A stretch of 44,655 nt of DNA, taken from an uncultured Oscillospiraceae bacterium. Its GTDB lineage: Bacteria; Bacillota; Clostridia; Oscillospirales; Oscillospiraceae. Position numbers and translations under genes: made by a program. Positions 1 through 8,359 of this stretch are shown piece after piece. Location: assembly GCA_958423465.1 (NCBI GenBank), contig CATZRD010000016.1, positions 1 through 44,655 on the forward strand. The letters are read 5' to 3'. The notes below the pieces were generated by a model. The model was not told where the DNA came from, did no database searches, and saw only the letters and a list, made by a program, of their open reading frames with translations. Position 1 is the stretch's first letter. Each line of letters begins with the position of its first letter.

Positions 1-294
1 CCGGCCGTCCCGGGTGGGCATGAAGCGCAGAGCCCCCCGCCGGACGTCGCCGCCCTGGCGGGCCAGCGCCTGACGCAGGTGGTCGGTGATGCGCAGAGCG
101 TTGTCCATGACCTGGTCGGGGCGGTGGAAGGCCAGGGAGTTGATGCGCTGGAGCACATAGCGCTTTCCGCTCCGGGTGTGGACGCAGTAGGTGACGTTCA
201 CATGGCCGGAGCTGATGGGAACGGTCTCGGTGACGGGAGAGCCGTAGTCAAAGGCGGCGACCGCCTGGTCAAGATAAGACTGGATAGCAGACAT
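1..294 (-). CDS. Phosphotransferase, N-acetylhexosamine 1-kinase-like (3' end outside window)
   Basis: Only the first 98 codons are present; the gene runs off the left edge. The N-terminus (MSAIQSYLDQAVAAFDYGSP, then SSGHVNVTYCV and YVLQRINSLAF) matches the start of the aminoglycoside-phosphotransferase-fold sugar kinases of the NahK type, in which the glycine-rich strand is followed by a YxLQRIN segment. Family members phosphorylate N-acetylhexosamines at C1 with ATP in the cytoplasm. The catalytic loop is not in the window, so the substrate cannot be judged. The start is set by AAAGG upstream of the ATG. The gene lies 30 bases downstream of the MATE gene on the same strand and is probably co-transcribed with it. 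Other APH-family kinases (choline, homoserine) are possible. Confidence 0.7.
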   Translation of the reverse strand, partial: MSAIQSYLDQAVAAFDYGSPVTETVPISSGHVNVTYCVHTRSGKRYVLQRINSLAFHRPDQVMDNALRITDHLRQALARQGGDVRRGALRFMPTRDGR

Positions 295-324
295 GGCAGG
301 ACCTTTCTTATGACGATTTTCCGA

Positions 325-1701
325 TCAGCGGCTGATCTGGGGCGATTGGACTCTGGCGTAGGCGCGTTTGCGCACCCGCAGGAAAAAGACAAGATGACAG
401 GCGGCGGTAATGACCCAGCTGACGGGGTAGGAGAGGTACAGGACCGCCGGGGTCCTGAAATTGGGGAAAACGAAGGCTACCCACAAAAGCCGCAGGCCGC
501 AGGCCCCCACCAGGGACACCACCATGGGCACCACCGAGTAGCCGATTCCCCGCAGCACCCCCACCGGCACGTCCATCAGGCCGCACAGGAAGTAGGTGGT
601 GCAGATGACCCCCAGACGGACCACCGCCTGGGCGATGACCTCCTCGTCTCCGGGGGCGTAGATGGAGGCCAGCGGGTGGCCGAAGAAATAGGCCAGGTTC
701 CCCAGGACCAGGCCGAACCCGGCGGCGTAGGCGGCGCACATGGCGAAGATCCGGTCCACCCGACGGCACTGGCAGGCGCCGTAGTTCTGACTGGTAAAGG
801 TGAGGGCAGTCTGGTAAAAGGCGTTCATGCTGGTGTAGACGAAGCCCTCGATGTTGCTGGAGGCGGAGGAGCCGGCCACGATGGCGGTGGAGCCGAAGCC
901 GTTGACGGCGGACTGGATCACCACGTTGGAGATGGAAAAGATGGTGCCCTGGAACCCGGCGGGCAGACCCACCTGGAGGATCCGGCGCAGCACCCGGGAA
1001 TCGATCCGCAGCTTCCCAAGCTCCAGGTGCAGGGCCCCCTGGTCCCGGACCAGGCAGATCAGCACCAGGGCGGCGGAGATGTACTGGGAGATGATGGTGG
1101 CCAGGGCCACCCCCGCCACGCTGAGGTGGAAGCAGATCACGAACACCAGATTCAGCGCCACGTTCACCGCACCGGCAATGCTGAGGAAGTACAGGGGCCG
1201 CCGGGTGTCTCCCTGGGCCCGCAGCAGAGCGGCGCCGAAGTTGTAGAGCATATTGGCGGGCATCCCCAGAAAGTAGATCTTCAGATACAGCGCCGCCAGG
1301 TCGATCACGTCCGCCGGGGAGGACATGAGGACCAGCATCTGCCGGCTGAGCAGGCTCCCAATGAGGGTGAGGACCAGACCGCTGGCCAGAGCGATGGTAA
1401 TGGAGGTCTGGACCGTGGCGGAGACGCCCTCCCGGTCGTTGGCCCCCAGATATCTGGCAGCGGTGACGTTGGCCCCCACGGACAGCCCCACGAAGAGGTT
1501 CACCAGCAGGTTGATGAGGGAGGAGGTGGAGCCGACGGCGGCCAGCGCCTCCTTGCCGGCGTAGCGGCCCACCACCACCACGTCCGCCGCGTTGAACAGA
1601 AGCTGCAGCAGGCTGGAGGCCATCAGCGGCAGGGCGAACAGCAGCAGCTTTCCGGCCAGAGGGCCGTTGAGCATATCGATCTCGTATTTTTTGTCGCGCA
1701 T
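325..1701 (-). CDS. MATE family multidrug/cation exporter
   Basis: This is a polytopic inner-membrane protein of 458 residues with about 12 hydrophobic segments, the usual MATE size. Family signatures are the N-terminal MLNGPLAGKLLLFALPLMAS, a helix-1/2 stretch NAADVVVVGRYAGKEALAAV, and PANMLYNFGAALLRAQGDTR before helix 6. Such proteins export organic cations or drugs using a Na+ or H+ gradient; the substrate here is unknown. I chose the internal ATG (MRDKKYEIDML) because GAGG lies 9 bases upstream of it. The longer reading frame to 1743 adds 14 residues of no MATE character. A promoter lies at 1761-1789. The kinase-like gene follows closely. Confidence 0.9.
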   Translation of the reverse strand: MRDKKYEIDMLNGPLAGKLLLFALPLMASSLLQLLFNAADVVVVGRYAGKEALAAVGSTSSLINLLVNLFVGLSVGANVTAARYLGANDREGVSATVQTSITIALASGLVLTLIGSLLSRQMLVLMSSPADVIDLAALYLKIYFLGMPANMLYNFGAALLRAQGDTRRPLYFLSIAGAVNVALNLVFVICFHLSVAGVALATIISQYISAALVLICLVRDQGALHLELGKLRIDSRVLRRILQVGLPAGFQGTIFSISNVVIQSAVNGFGSTAIVAGSSASSNIEGFVYTSMNAFYQTALTFTSQNYGACQCRRVDRIFAMCAAYAAGFGLVLGNLAYFFGHPLASIYAPGDEEVIAQAVVRLGVICTTYFLCGLMDVPVGVLRGIGYSVVPMVVSLVGACGLRLLWVAFVFPNFRTPAVLYLSYPVSWVITAACHLVFFLRVRKRAYARVQSPQISR

Positions 1702-1760
1702 ATTCCGTTTCCTCAGGTTGCTTTTCGTGTTGGCCCCCGGCACAGGGGCATACTTAAAAA

Positions 1761-1789
1761 CTTATATCACATTTCTCCCAAAAGGACAA
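1761..1789 (-). promoter_or_regulatory. Promoter of the MATE gene
   Basis: On the minus strand TTGTCC (1789-1784) and TATAAG (1766-1761) are separated by 17 bases, about 60 bases upstream of the chosen MATE start. It diverges from the GntR-ABC promoter. Confidence 0.55.
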
Positions 1790-1885
1790 GCCTGTTCAGG
1801 GGAAAAATGCGCCGAAAATTCGCGGGACGGAAGGGGGGGAATCCCGGGGGACTTCCCCCGGCGGAACATTTCCTTCGAAAGGCCC

Positions 1886-1925
1886 TTGACAAACGGAGGC
1901 AACTGTGTATACTGTACATATACAG
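1886..1925 (+). promoter_or_regulatory. Promoter and overlapping palindromic operator of the GntR-ABC operon
   Basis: A perfect -35 box TTGACA (1886-1891) is 16 bases from TATACT (1908-1913), which is preceded by an extended TG. The -10 is embedded in an imperfect inverted repeat (1903-1925) with arms CTGTGTATA and CATATACAG. GntR regulators of the YtrA type usually bind such a repeat at their own promoter, so autorepression is likely (inference). Confidence 0.7.
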
Positions 1926-1949
1926 ACAAGAACGGAAGGGAGGGAGACC

Positions 1950-2327
1950 TTGGATATCATCATCAGCAACGCCGGCGGCCAGCCCATCTATGAGCAGATC
2001 TGCCGCCAGATCAAGGGGGCCATCGCCTCGGGGGAGCTTCAGCCAGGGGAGGCGCTGCCCTCCATCCGGGCCCTGGCCCGGGACCTGCGCATCAGCGTTA
2101 TCACCACCAAGCGGGCCTATGAGGAGCTGGAGCGGCAGGGCTTCCTTTACACGGTGGCGGGGAAGGGCTGCTTCGTGGCCCGGGAAAATCTGGAGCTGGT
2201 CCGGGAGAACAGCCTGCGGGAGATCGAGGGGCATCTCCAGGCGGCCCTGGAGCTGGCGGGGCAATGCGGGCTCACCGCCGGGGAAGTACAGGAAATGCTG
2301 CGCCTATTGAGCGAGGAGGAGACATAG
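1950..2327 (+). CDS. GntR family transcriptional regulator, YtrA subfamily
   Basis: The protein of 125 residues has an N-terminal winged helix-turn-helix (PIYEQICRQIKGAIASGEL, PSIRALARDLRISVITTKRA, GFLYTVAGKGCFVA) and only a short helical C-terminal arm. That length is typical of YtrA-type regulators, which dimerise without a ligand domain. The start is the TTG at 1950, with GGGAGG just upstream; the ATG at 1905 would place the promoter -10 box inside the gene. The gene ends one base before the ABC ATPase, so regulator and transporter form one operon. It probably represses this operon until an envelope-active compound appears, as known relatives do. That inducer role is inferred from family behaviour. 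Confidence 0.88.
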   Translation: MDIIISNAGGQPIYEQICRQIKGAIASGELQPGEALPSIRALARDLRISVITTKRAYEELERQGFLYTVAGKGCFVARENLELVRENSLREIEGHLQAALELAGQCGLTAGEVQEMLRLLSEEET

Positions 2328-2328
2328 G

Positions 2329-3177
2329 ATGAATGTGATCGAGATCAAGGGTCTGACCAAGCGATATGAGGGGTTTGCCCTGGAGGACGTGAACCTGACC
2401 CTGCCGGAGGGCTGCATCCTGGGCCTGGTGGGGGCCAACGGCGCGGGGAAGAGCACCACCATCCGCCTCATCATGGACGCCCTCACCCGGGACGCGGGGG
2501 AGATCTCCGCGCTGGGGGTGAACAACCGGAGCCGTGCGTTTAGGCAGGTGAAGGATGACGTGGGCGTGGTGCTGGACGAGACCTGCGTGCCGGAGTTCAT
2601 CACCGCGCGCCAGTTCGGCCGGATCATGGCGGACACCTACCGCCGGTGGGATCAGGCCGCCTACGACGGCTGGCTGGAGCGGTTCGGCCTGCCCCGGGAC
2701 AAGAAGTTCAAGGAGTATTCCCGGGGCATGACCATGAAGCTGGCCATCGCCGCCGCCCTCAGCCACAACGCCAGGCTCCTGCTGCTGGACGAGGCCACCA
2801 GCGGGCTGGACCCCATGGCCAGGGAGGAGCTGCTGGAGGTGTTCCGGGACTTCGCGGACCAGCCGGGCCACGCCGTGCTCTTGTCCAGCCACATCGTCAG
2901 CGACCTGGAGCGGGTCTGCGATTATATCGCCTTCCTCCAGAAGGGCCGGCTGCTGCTGTGCGAGGAGAAGGACGTACTGCTGGACCGCTACGGCCTGCTG
3001 AAGTGCGGGCGGAGCGACCTGGACCGGGTGGACCCCGCTGCCATCCACGGCAGGCGGATAGGGGAGTACGGGGCGGAGGCCCTGGCGGAGCGGGACAAGG
3101 TCCCCTCCGGCCTGCTGGTGGAGCGGGCCAGCCTGGAGGACATCATTCTGTATCTCTCAAAGGAGGAGACGCGATGA
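2329..3177 (+). CDS. ABC transporter ATP-binding protein (YtrB/CcmA type)
   Basis: This cytoplasmic ATPase of 282 residues shows Walker A GANGAGKST, signature YSRGMTMKLAIA, Walker B LLLLDEATSGLDP and the switch histidine in LSSHIVSD. The extra C-terminal region after about residue 215 is usual for the drug/lantibiotic-type exporters of the CcmA/YtrB group. It lies between the GntR regulator and the permease, with a 4-base ATGA overlap with the latter, so the two subunits are translationally coupled. Substrate unknown; relatives under YtrA control respond to cell-wall antibiotics. Confidence 0.9.
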   Translation: MNVIEIKGLTKRYEGFALEDVNLTLPEGCILGLVGANGAGKSTTIRLIMDALTRDAGEISALGVNNRSRAFRQVKDDVGVVLDETCVPEFITARQFGRIMADTYRRWDQAAYDGWLERFGLPRDKKFKEYSRGMTMKLAIAAALSHNARLLLLDEATSGLDPMAREELLEVFRDFADQPGHAVLLSSHIVSDLERVCDYIAFLQKGRLLLCEEKDVLLDRYGLLKCGRSDLDRVDPAAIHGRRIGEYGAEALAERDKVPSGLLVERASLEDIILYLSKEETR

Positions 3178-3791
3178 AAGCGCTGCTGCGGAAAGATTTC
3201 TATGTGGCGAAAAAGCAGGGAGGGGTGCTGCTGGGGCTGGCGCTGCTGTTCTGCCTGCTGCCCAAAATGGGGACGCTGGCCAACACCTACGCCGTGGTAA
3301 TGGCCATCATGATTCCCCTGAGCACCATCACCTACGACGAGCAGTGCAAGTGGGACAAATACGCCGCCATGCTGCCCTACACCCCCTGGCAGATCGTGTG
3401 GAGCAAGTATGTGCTGACGTTCCTCTGCCTCCTTGCGGGGGCGGTGATGATCCTGCTTGCCTCGGCGATGCGGGCGGTGTACGGAGAAGGTCTTTTGTAC
3501 GGGGAGGAACTGCTGGGGAACCTGGCCCTGCTTTTGGCGGTGCTCCTCATGCTGGACGTGTCTCTGCCGCTGGTGTACCGCTTCGGCTCGGAGAAGGGCC
3601 GGCTGGTGATGATCCTCGTGATGCTGGCCTGTCTGGCGGCGGGAATGGGGGTATCCAGACTGGTGGGAGAGGTCCGGCTCCCAGCGCTGCCGGCGCTGGT
3701 GGGGATTGCCCTGGGAGTGCTGATCCTGGCGGCGGCCACGGGGCTTTCCTTCTGGTGCTCTCTGTGCTTCTACCTCCGGCGGCGGGGATAG
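3174..3791 (+). CDS. ABC-2 type transporter permease
   Basis: The protein has 205 residues with about six hydrophobic segments and begins MKALLRKDFYVAKKQGG, a start typical of ABC-2 permeases partnered with YtrB-like ATPases. The ATG overlaps the ATPase stop codon. The TYDEQCKWDKYAAMLPYTP segment after helix 2 is characteristic of this small-permease group. It would form the membrane channel with the ATPase at 2329-3177. A strong hairpin terminator follows 15 bases after the stop. Confidence 0.85.
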   Translation: MKALLRKDFYVAKKQGGVLLGLALLFCLLPKMGTLANTYAVVMAIMIPLSTITYDEQCKWDKYAAMLPYTPWQIVWSKYVLTFLCLLAGAVMILLASAMRAVYGEGLLYGEELLGNLALLLAVLLMLDVSLPLVYRFGSEKGRLVMILVMLACLAAGMGVSRLVGEVRLPALPALVGIALGVLILAAATGLSFWCSLCFYLRRRG

Positions 3792-3806
3792 GCTTCGCCG
3801 CGTGAA

Positions 3807-3836
3807 AAAAGGGACCGCCCGGGGGCGGTCCCTTTT
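3807..3836. terminator. Bidirectional intrinsic terminator
   Basis: AAAAGGGACCGCCC and GGGCGGTCCCTTTT form a perfect 14-bp stem with T runs on both strands. It serves the GntR-ABC operon from the left and the hslO operon from the right. Confidence 0.9.
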
Positions 3837-3868
3837 CGCGCGGGGTGGGCGAAATCCTTCCGGGACGG

Positions 3869-4756
3869 TCAGGAGAGACCGTCGATCAGCGACCGGAGCT
3901 GATCGGCTGAAAAGCGGTAGACCCGATCGCAGAACTGGCAGGTCAGCTCGCAGCCGCCCTGTTCCGCCAGAATGCTCTCCAGCTCCTGTTTGCCCAGGCT
4001 GATGAGGGCACGCTCCACCCGCTCCCGGGAGCAGTAGCACCGGTACTCCACCGGGCTGGTCTCCAGAATCTCCACGTCAAAGCCGCTGAGCACCGTCCGC
4101 AGCATGGCCTCCGGGTCGCCGTTCCGGTCCAGCAGGCCGGTGACGGCCCCCGCCGCCAGGACCCCGGCCTCCACCCGGCCGATCACATCCTCGCCGGCGC
4201 CGGGCAGAAGCTGGATGATATAGCCGCCGGCGGCCCGGACGCTCTGGTCCCGGTCCACCAGGACCCCCAGGGCGCAGGCCGTGGGGATCTGCTCGCTCTC
4301 CACGAAATAGGCGGCCAGATCCTCCGCGATCTCGCCCCCCAGCAGGGCCACGGAGCCGATATACGGTTCCTTCATGCCCAGGTCCTTTATCACCGTGAGG
4401 GAGCCGCTGCTGCCCACGGCGGCGCCCACGTCCAGCTTGCCGTCGGGGCGCAGGGGCAGGTCCACATGGGGCTGCTGCACATAGCCCCGGACGTTGCCGA
4501 ACTCGTCGGCCACCGCCATCACCGTGCCCAGGGGTCCGCCCCCCTTGATCTGCAGGGTGAGGCTGGCCCCCTCCGCCTTCAGGGCGTTGCCCATCATGGA
4601 GGCGGCGGCCAGCGCGCGTCCCAGGGCCGCCGTGGCCACCGGCAGGGTGGTGTGGATGTTCCGCGCCCGCTCGGTAAGGTCCCGGGTGGACACGGCCACG
4701 GCCTGCACCATGCCGTCTTTCGTGATCGCTCGTACCAGTCGATCCATTGGTATCAC
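3869..4756 (-). CDS. hslO: Hsp33 redox-regulated chaperone
   Basis: The 295-residue length is normal for Hsp33. The N-terminal domain starts MDRLVRAITKDGMVQAVAVS. The zinc-binding redox switch is intact: CYC (about residues 240-242) and a CxxC pair (273 and 276), with an extra cysteine at about 269. Oxidation of these cysteines releases zinc and turns the protein into a holdase that protects unfolding proteins during oxidative stress. It is the last gene of a three-gene minus operon with the methyltransferase and the TrpR-like regulator. Confidence 0.95.
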   Translation of the reverse strand: MIPMDRLVRAITKDGMVQAVAVSTRDLTERARNIHTTLPVATAALGRALAAASMMGNALKAEGASLTLQIKGGGPLGTVMAVADEFGNVRGYVQQPHVDLPLRPDGKLDVGAAVGSSGSLTVIKDLGMKEPYIGSVALLGGEIAEDLAAYFVESEQIPTACALGVLVDRDQSVRAAGGYIIQLLPGAGEDVIGRVEAGVLAAGAVTGLLDRNGDPEAMLRTVLSGFDVEILETSPVEYRCYCSRERVERALISLGKQELESILAEQGGCELTCQFCDRVYRFSADQLRSLIDGLS

Positions 4757-4783
4757 TCCTGATTCTGTGAAGATAGCCGTCTC

Positions 4784-5533
4784 TCAGGTCCCCCGGAGGG
4801 CGGCAAAGTAGATCCGCTGCTCTCCCTCCCGGGGAGCGCTCATCCGGCAGTCGCCGAAGGTGCGGATATGGGTGAAGCCCGCCTCCAGCAGCCACTGGCG
4901 GAGCTGGTCCGTCTCATAGGCCCGCTCCCGGTGCTCCTCCGTCCGCCGCTGCCACATGCCGCCGGCCCGCCGGGAGAATATATCCATCCAGTAGGTGCAG
5001 ATCTGACTGCGCTTCTGGAACTCCGTGCGCCAGACGCAGTAGACGTCCTCCGTCTCGTCCAGGAACACCTGGCCGTCCAGGGAGCGGAGATAGGGGGCGC
5101 TGTTGACGTCAAAGACCAGCAGGCCTCCGGGGGAGATGAACAGCCGCAGCCGCTGGAAGGTCCGCTGCACGTCCCTGGGGTCCGTGAGATAGTTGAGGCT
5201 GTCCAGACAGCAGATGGCGGCGTCCACCGTGCCGTACAGGTCCAGCCGGGGCATGGACTGGCACAGGTAGACCGGCGGCTCGCCGTCCAGCTCCGCCGCC
5301 TTTTCCCTGGCCTCCGCCAGCATATCGGGGCTTGCGTCCACGGCGATCATCTCGTACCCCCGCCGGGCCAGCAGCGCCGTCATGGTCCCCGTGCCGCAGG
5401 CCAGATCCAGCACCGTGCGCACCGGGATCCTGCTGCGGCGGAAGAGCCGCTCCAGATAGTCCGCCCGCCGGGCGTAGCCCACGTCCGCCGTCAGCTGGTC
5501 GTAGTGCTCCGCCAGCGCCTCGTAGGCGCTCAT
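4784..5533 (-). CDS. Class I SAM-dependent methyltransferase
   Basis: The SAM site is clear in this 249-residue protein: motif I VLDLACGTGTMTALLARRG followed by an acidic end of strand 2 (IAVDAS) and motif IV ICCLDSLNYL. The fold is the small-molecule methyltransferase type (Methyltransf_25/11). The substrate cannot be told from sequence. It overlaps the upstream YerC-type gene by 4 bases and precedes hslO by 27 bases. This arrangement implies co-expression but does not define a pathway. Confidence 0.85.
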   Translation of the reverse strand: MSAYEALAEHYDQLTADVGYARRADYLERLFRRSRIPVRTVLDLACGTGTMTALLARRGYEMIAVDASPDMLAEAREKAAELDGEPPVYLCQSMPRLDLYGTVDAAICCLDSLNYLTDPRDVQRTFQRLRLFISPGGLLVFDVNSAPYLRSLDGQVFLDETEDVYCVWRTEFQKRSQICTYWMDIFSRRAGGMWQRRTEEHRERAYETDQLRQWLLEAGFTHIRTFGDCRMSAPREGEQRIYFAALRGT

Positions 5534-5844
5534 GGCTCGTCCTCCTCCTGAGGGGCGGGGATGTTCAGCCGCTGGAAGGACACCTCGTATCCGCCGCAGC
5601 CGGCAGCCAGGGAGCGGTTCACCCGACTGATGGTGGCGCTGGACGCGCCGGTGCGCTCCAGGATGTCGTTATAGATCATGCCCTGCCGGAGGAGCAGGGC
5701 CACCTCGTAGCGCTGCTCCATGCTCCGCAACTCCGTCACCGTGCAGAGATCCTGAAAAAAGCGGTAGACCTCGTCCGGCGTCTGCAGCGTCAGAATGGCC
5801 TGATACAGACTGTCGCCCTTTTTCTTTTTCGCGATTCGCGCCAT
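5530..5844 (-). CDS. yerC: YerC/YecD family TrpR-like DNA-binding protein
   Basis: The protein has 104 residues and a TrpR-type helix-turn-helix. LTLQTPDEVYRFFQDLCTVT, then ELRSMEQRYEVALLL and YNDILERTGASSATISRVNR, are the family hallmarks. I prefer the second ATG (5844) because GGGAGG sits 9 bases upstream of it and directly abuts the first ATG (5853). The C-terminus overlaps the methyltransferase start. The promoter region (5875-5903) contains a palindrome that may be its own operator. Confidence 0.88.
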   Translation of the reverse strand: MARIAKKKKGDSLYQAILTLQTPDEVYRFFQDLCTVTELRSMEQRYEVALLLRQGMIYNDILERTGASSATISRVNRSLAAGCGGYEVSFQRLNIPAPQEEDEP

Positions 5845-5874
5845 AGCGGTCATCCTCCCTTTGCGTTTGCCTCT

Positions 5875-5903
5875 ATTTTAGCACTTCATTCCATGAAAGT
5901 AAA
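5875..5903 (-). promoter_or_regulatory. Promoter of the yerC-methyltransferase-hslO operon with palindromic spacer
   Basis: On the minus strand TTTACT (5903-5898) and TAAAAT (5880-5875) are 17 bases apart. The spacer contains the inverted repeat TTCATGGAATGAA, positioned where a repressor would block polymerase. Autoregulation by the TrpR-like protein is inferred. Confidence 0.6.
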
Positions 5904-6214
5904 CACCCGCGGCCAACTTTTCCCGGGGCCGCATCTTTTGGAACCGGTCTGGGCCGGAATAGGGGAAAAGCGCCAAAAACAGGAGAAGTTTGTCAGAAAT
6001 ATGGATAAAATACACAGAACCAACCGTGGCAGACGGGTAAAAAATTGGCAATTTCACCGTAGTTCGACGATTTTTTTTGTAGCTTTTGCCCGGTAGAATC
6101 TAGGCATATGCGCCTTGACGGTGGACGGACCGGTAGGGTATAATAACAATAGTACCGTTGCCGGAGACTGCCTGCGCACGACCTGTTCCGGCGGCAAAAT
6201 TGGAGGTTCCATCT
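5904..6214 (+). promoter_or_regulatory. glgB promoter: Intergenic region and promoter of the glycogen operon
   Basis: This 310-base gap separates the divergent yerC and glgB transcripts. The main element is TTGACG (6115-6120), an 18-base spacer and a perfect TATAAT (6139-6144). GGAGG at 6202-6206 serves glgB. The stretch 5930-6100 is A/T-richer than its surroundings and could hold regulator sites; I found no gene or riboswitch in it. Confidence 0.75.
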
Positions 6215-8335
6215 ATGCCCTACAGAAAAATCGATTCATTTAACGCGCACCTCTTTCATGAGGGGACCGCGATCAGCGCCTATGAGTACATGGGCGCCCA
6301 TGCCACCACCCACAACGGAGTGCCGGGCTATATGTTCCGCGTATGGGCGCCGCGGGCCAGGTCCGTGTCCGTGGTGGGTGATTTCAATTCCTGGGACGTA
6401 AGCGCCCACCCCATGGAGAAGGTCACAGACGGCATCTGGGAGAAGTTCATCCCCGGCGGCCAGACCTACGACGCCTATAAATTCGCCGTTACCGGCGCGG
6501 ACGGCGTTCTGCGCCACAAGGCCGATCCCTACGCGTTCCACGCCGAGACCCGCCCGGGCAACGCCAGCAAGCTGTACAGCATCGACGGCTACCAGTGGAA
6601 GGATCAGAAGTGGAAGGAGCAGCGCCATAAGAAACAGATCTACGACGCGCCCCTCAATATCTACGAGGTCCACTTGGGCTCCTGGAAGCGGCGGGAGAAC
6701 GGGGACTTCATCGACTACCGGGATCTGGCCCGCCAGCTCGCCCCCTATGTGAAGGAGATGGGCTTCAACTACATCGAGCTGCTGCCTGTCACCGAGTACC
6801 CCCTGGACGACAGCTGGGGCTATCAGTGCACCGGTTACTTTGCTCCTACCTCCCGGTACGGGACCCCCGAGGACTTTATGTACTTCGTGGACTACCTGCA
6901 CCAGGCGGGCATCGGCATCATCCTGGACTGGGTCCCCGCTCACTTCTGCAAGGACGCCCACGGCCTCTACGAGTTCGACGGCTCCCCCTGCTACGAGTAC
7001 GCCGACCCCCGAAAGGGGGAGCATGCTTCCTGGGGGACCCGGGTGTTCGACTACGGCCGGCCGGAGGTGAAGAGCTTCCTGCTGTCCTCCGCCGCCTTCT
7101 GGCTGAAGGAGTACCACATCGACGGCATCCGGGTGGACGCGGTGGCGTCTATGCTCTATCTGGACTATGACCGGCCCGACGGCCAGTGGGTCCCCAATCA
7201 GAACGGCGGTAAGGAGAACCTGGAGGCCATCGCCTTCCTTCAGGAGTTGAACAGGACCGCCTTCGCCGTAGACCCTGACGTTCTGATGGTGGCGGAGGAG
7301 TCCACCTCCTGGCCCCTGGTGACCAAGCCCGCGGACGTCATCGGACCTAACGGTATCGGCGGCCTGGGCTTCAACCTGAAGTGGAACATGGGTTGGATGA
7401 ACGACATGTGCCACTATCTGAAGATGGACCCCTGGTTCCGCCAGGGCAACCACAGGGATATCACCTTCTCCATGTTTTACGCCTTCTCCGAGAACTACAT
7501 CCTGCCCCTGAGCCACGACGAGGTGGTCCACATGAAGGGATCTGTCCTGGGCAAAATGCCCGGCGACGCCTGGCAGAAGTTCGCCGGGGTGCGGGGGTTC
7601 TACGCCTACACCATGGCCCACCCCGGCAAGAAGCTGAGCTTTATGGGCGTGGAGCTGGGCACCGAGGCGGAATGGGCCTTCTACAAGGGCCTGGACTGGG
7701 ACCTGCTGGAGCGGGAGCCCAACCGCCAGCTCCACCAGTACATCAGGGATATCAACCGGTTTTATCTGAAGGAGAAGGCCCTCTGGGAAGTGGACTGCGA
7801 CTGGCAGGGCTTCCAGTGGCTGGTGCCGGACGACAACCACAATAATGTGGTGGTGTTCCTCCGCCGGGACAAGGCGGGCCATGAGCTGGTCTGCGCCATC
7901 AACTTCAGCCCCAACGCCTATGAGGACTACCGTTTTGGCTGTCCCCCGGTCCGGGAGTATGTGGAGGTGTTCAACTCCGACGCGCCGGAGTACGGCGGCA
8001 GCGGCGTGACCAACGATCAGCCCTGCCCCGTGAGCTGGACGGAAAGCCACGGCCTGGAATCCTCCGTATCCATCCGCATCCCGCCTCTGGGGGCCGTGTT
8101 CCTGAAGGGCCAGGGCAGGCTGCGGGCCAAGCCGGCGAAGAAAGACCCCGCTGAGAAAGCGCCTGCCGCGGAGAAGCCCGCGGCGCGAAAGACCGCTCCC
8201 AAGGCCGCCGGCGCCTCCGCCGGGAAGAAAGCCCCGGCAAAGAAGCCTGCCGGGAAAGCGGCCGCGGGAACAAAAACCCCCGCCGGGACCAGCAAAGCCT
8301 CAAAGGGGAAGAAGAGCGCTTCCCCGTCGAAATAA
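6215..8335 (+). CDS. glgB: 1,4-alpha-glucan branching enzyme with histone-H1-like C-terminal tail
   Basis: The protein of 706 residues makes alpha-1,6 branches in glycogen. Order: short N-terminus, a CBM48 module (about 38-110, with VWAPRARSVSVVGDFNSWD), the GH13 barrel (ILDWVPAHF; nucleophile Asp308 in GIRVDAV; acid Glu361 in MVAEEST; LPLSHDEVVH) and the C-terminal beta domain ending GAVFLK near residue 631. The last 75 residues are a low-complexity tail of Lys, Ala, Pro and Gly (18 lysines, few acids) not needed for catalysis. The start is the ATG 8 bases after GGAGG; the longer frame from 6158 overlaps the leader. First gene of the glg operon. Confidence 0.96.
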   Translation: MPYRKIDSFNAHLFHEGTAISAYEYMGAHATTHNGVPGYMFRVWAPRARSVSVVGDFNSWDVSAHPMEKVTDGIWEKFIPGGQTYDAYKFAVTGADGVLRHKADPYAFHAETRPGNASKLYSIDGYQWKDQKWKEQRHKKQIYDAPLNIYEVHLGSWKRRENGDFIDYRDLARQLAPYVKEMGFNYIELLPVTEYPLDDSWGYQCTGYFAPTSRYGTPEDFMYFVDYLHQAGIGIILDWVPAHFCKDAHGLYEFDGSPCYEYADPRKGEHASWGTRVFDYGRPEVKSFLLSSAAFWLKEYHIDGIRVDAVASMLYLDYDRPDGQWVPNQNGGKENLEAIAFLQELNRTAFAVDPDVLMVAEESTSWPLVTKPADVIGPNGIGGLGFNLKWNMGWMNDMCHYLKMDPWFRQGNHRDITFSMFYAFSENYILPLSHDEVVHMKGSVLGKMPGDAWQKFAGVRGFYAYTMAHPGKKLSFMGVELGTEAEWAFYKGLDWDLLEREPNRQLHQYIRDINRFYLKEKALWEVDCDWQGFQWLVPDDNHNNVVVFLRRDKAGHELVCAINFSPNAYEDYRFGCPPVREYVEVFNSDAPEYGGSGVTNDQPCPVSWTESHGLESSVSIRIPPLGAVFLKGQGRLRAKPAKKDPAEKAPAAEKPAARKTAPKAAGASAGKKAPAKKPAGKAAAGTKTPAGTSKASKGKKSASPSK

Positions 8336-8359
8336 AAACGAGAGAGGATGATCGCCACT

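Noticed and set aside
79..2310. 743-codon plus-strand open frame over the MATE gene
   Set aside because: Antisense shadow of the MATE and GntR genes in GC-rich DNA; composition is Gly/His/Gln-rich with no domain, while the minus-strand frame is a full MATE protein.
6236..8050. 604-codon minus-strand frame opposite glgB
   Set aside because: Shadow frame; Val/His/Leu/Gly-rich without motifs, whereas glgB carries all catalytic residues.
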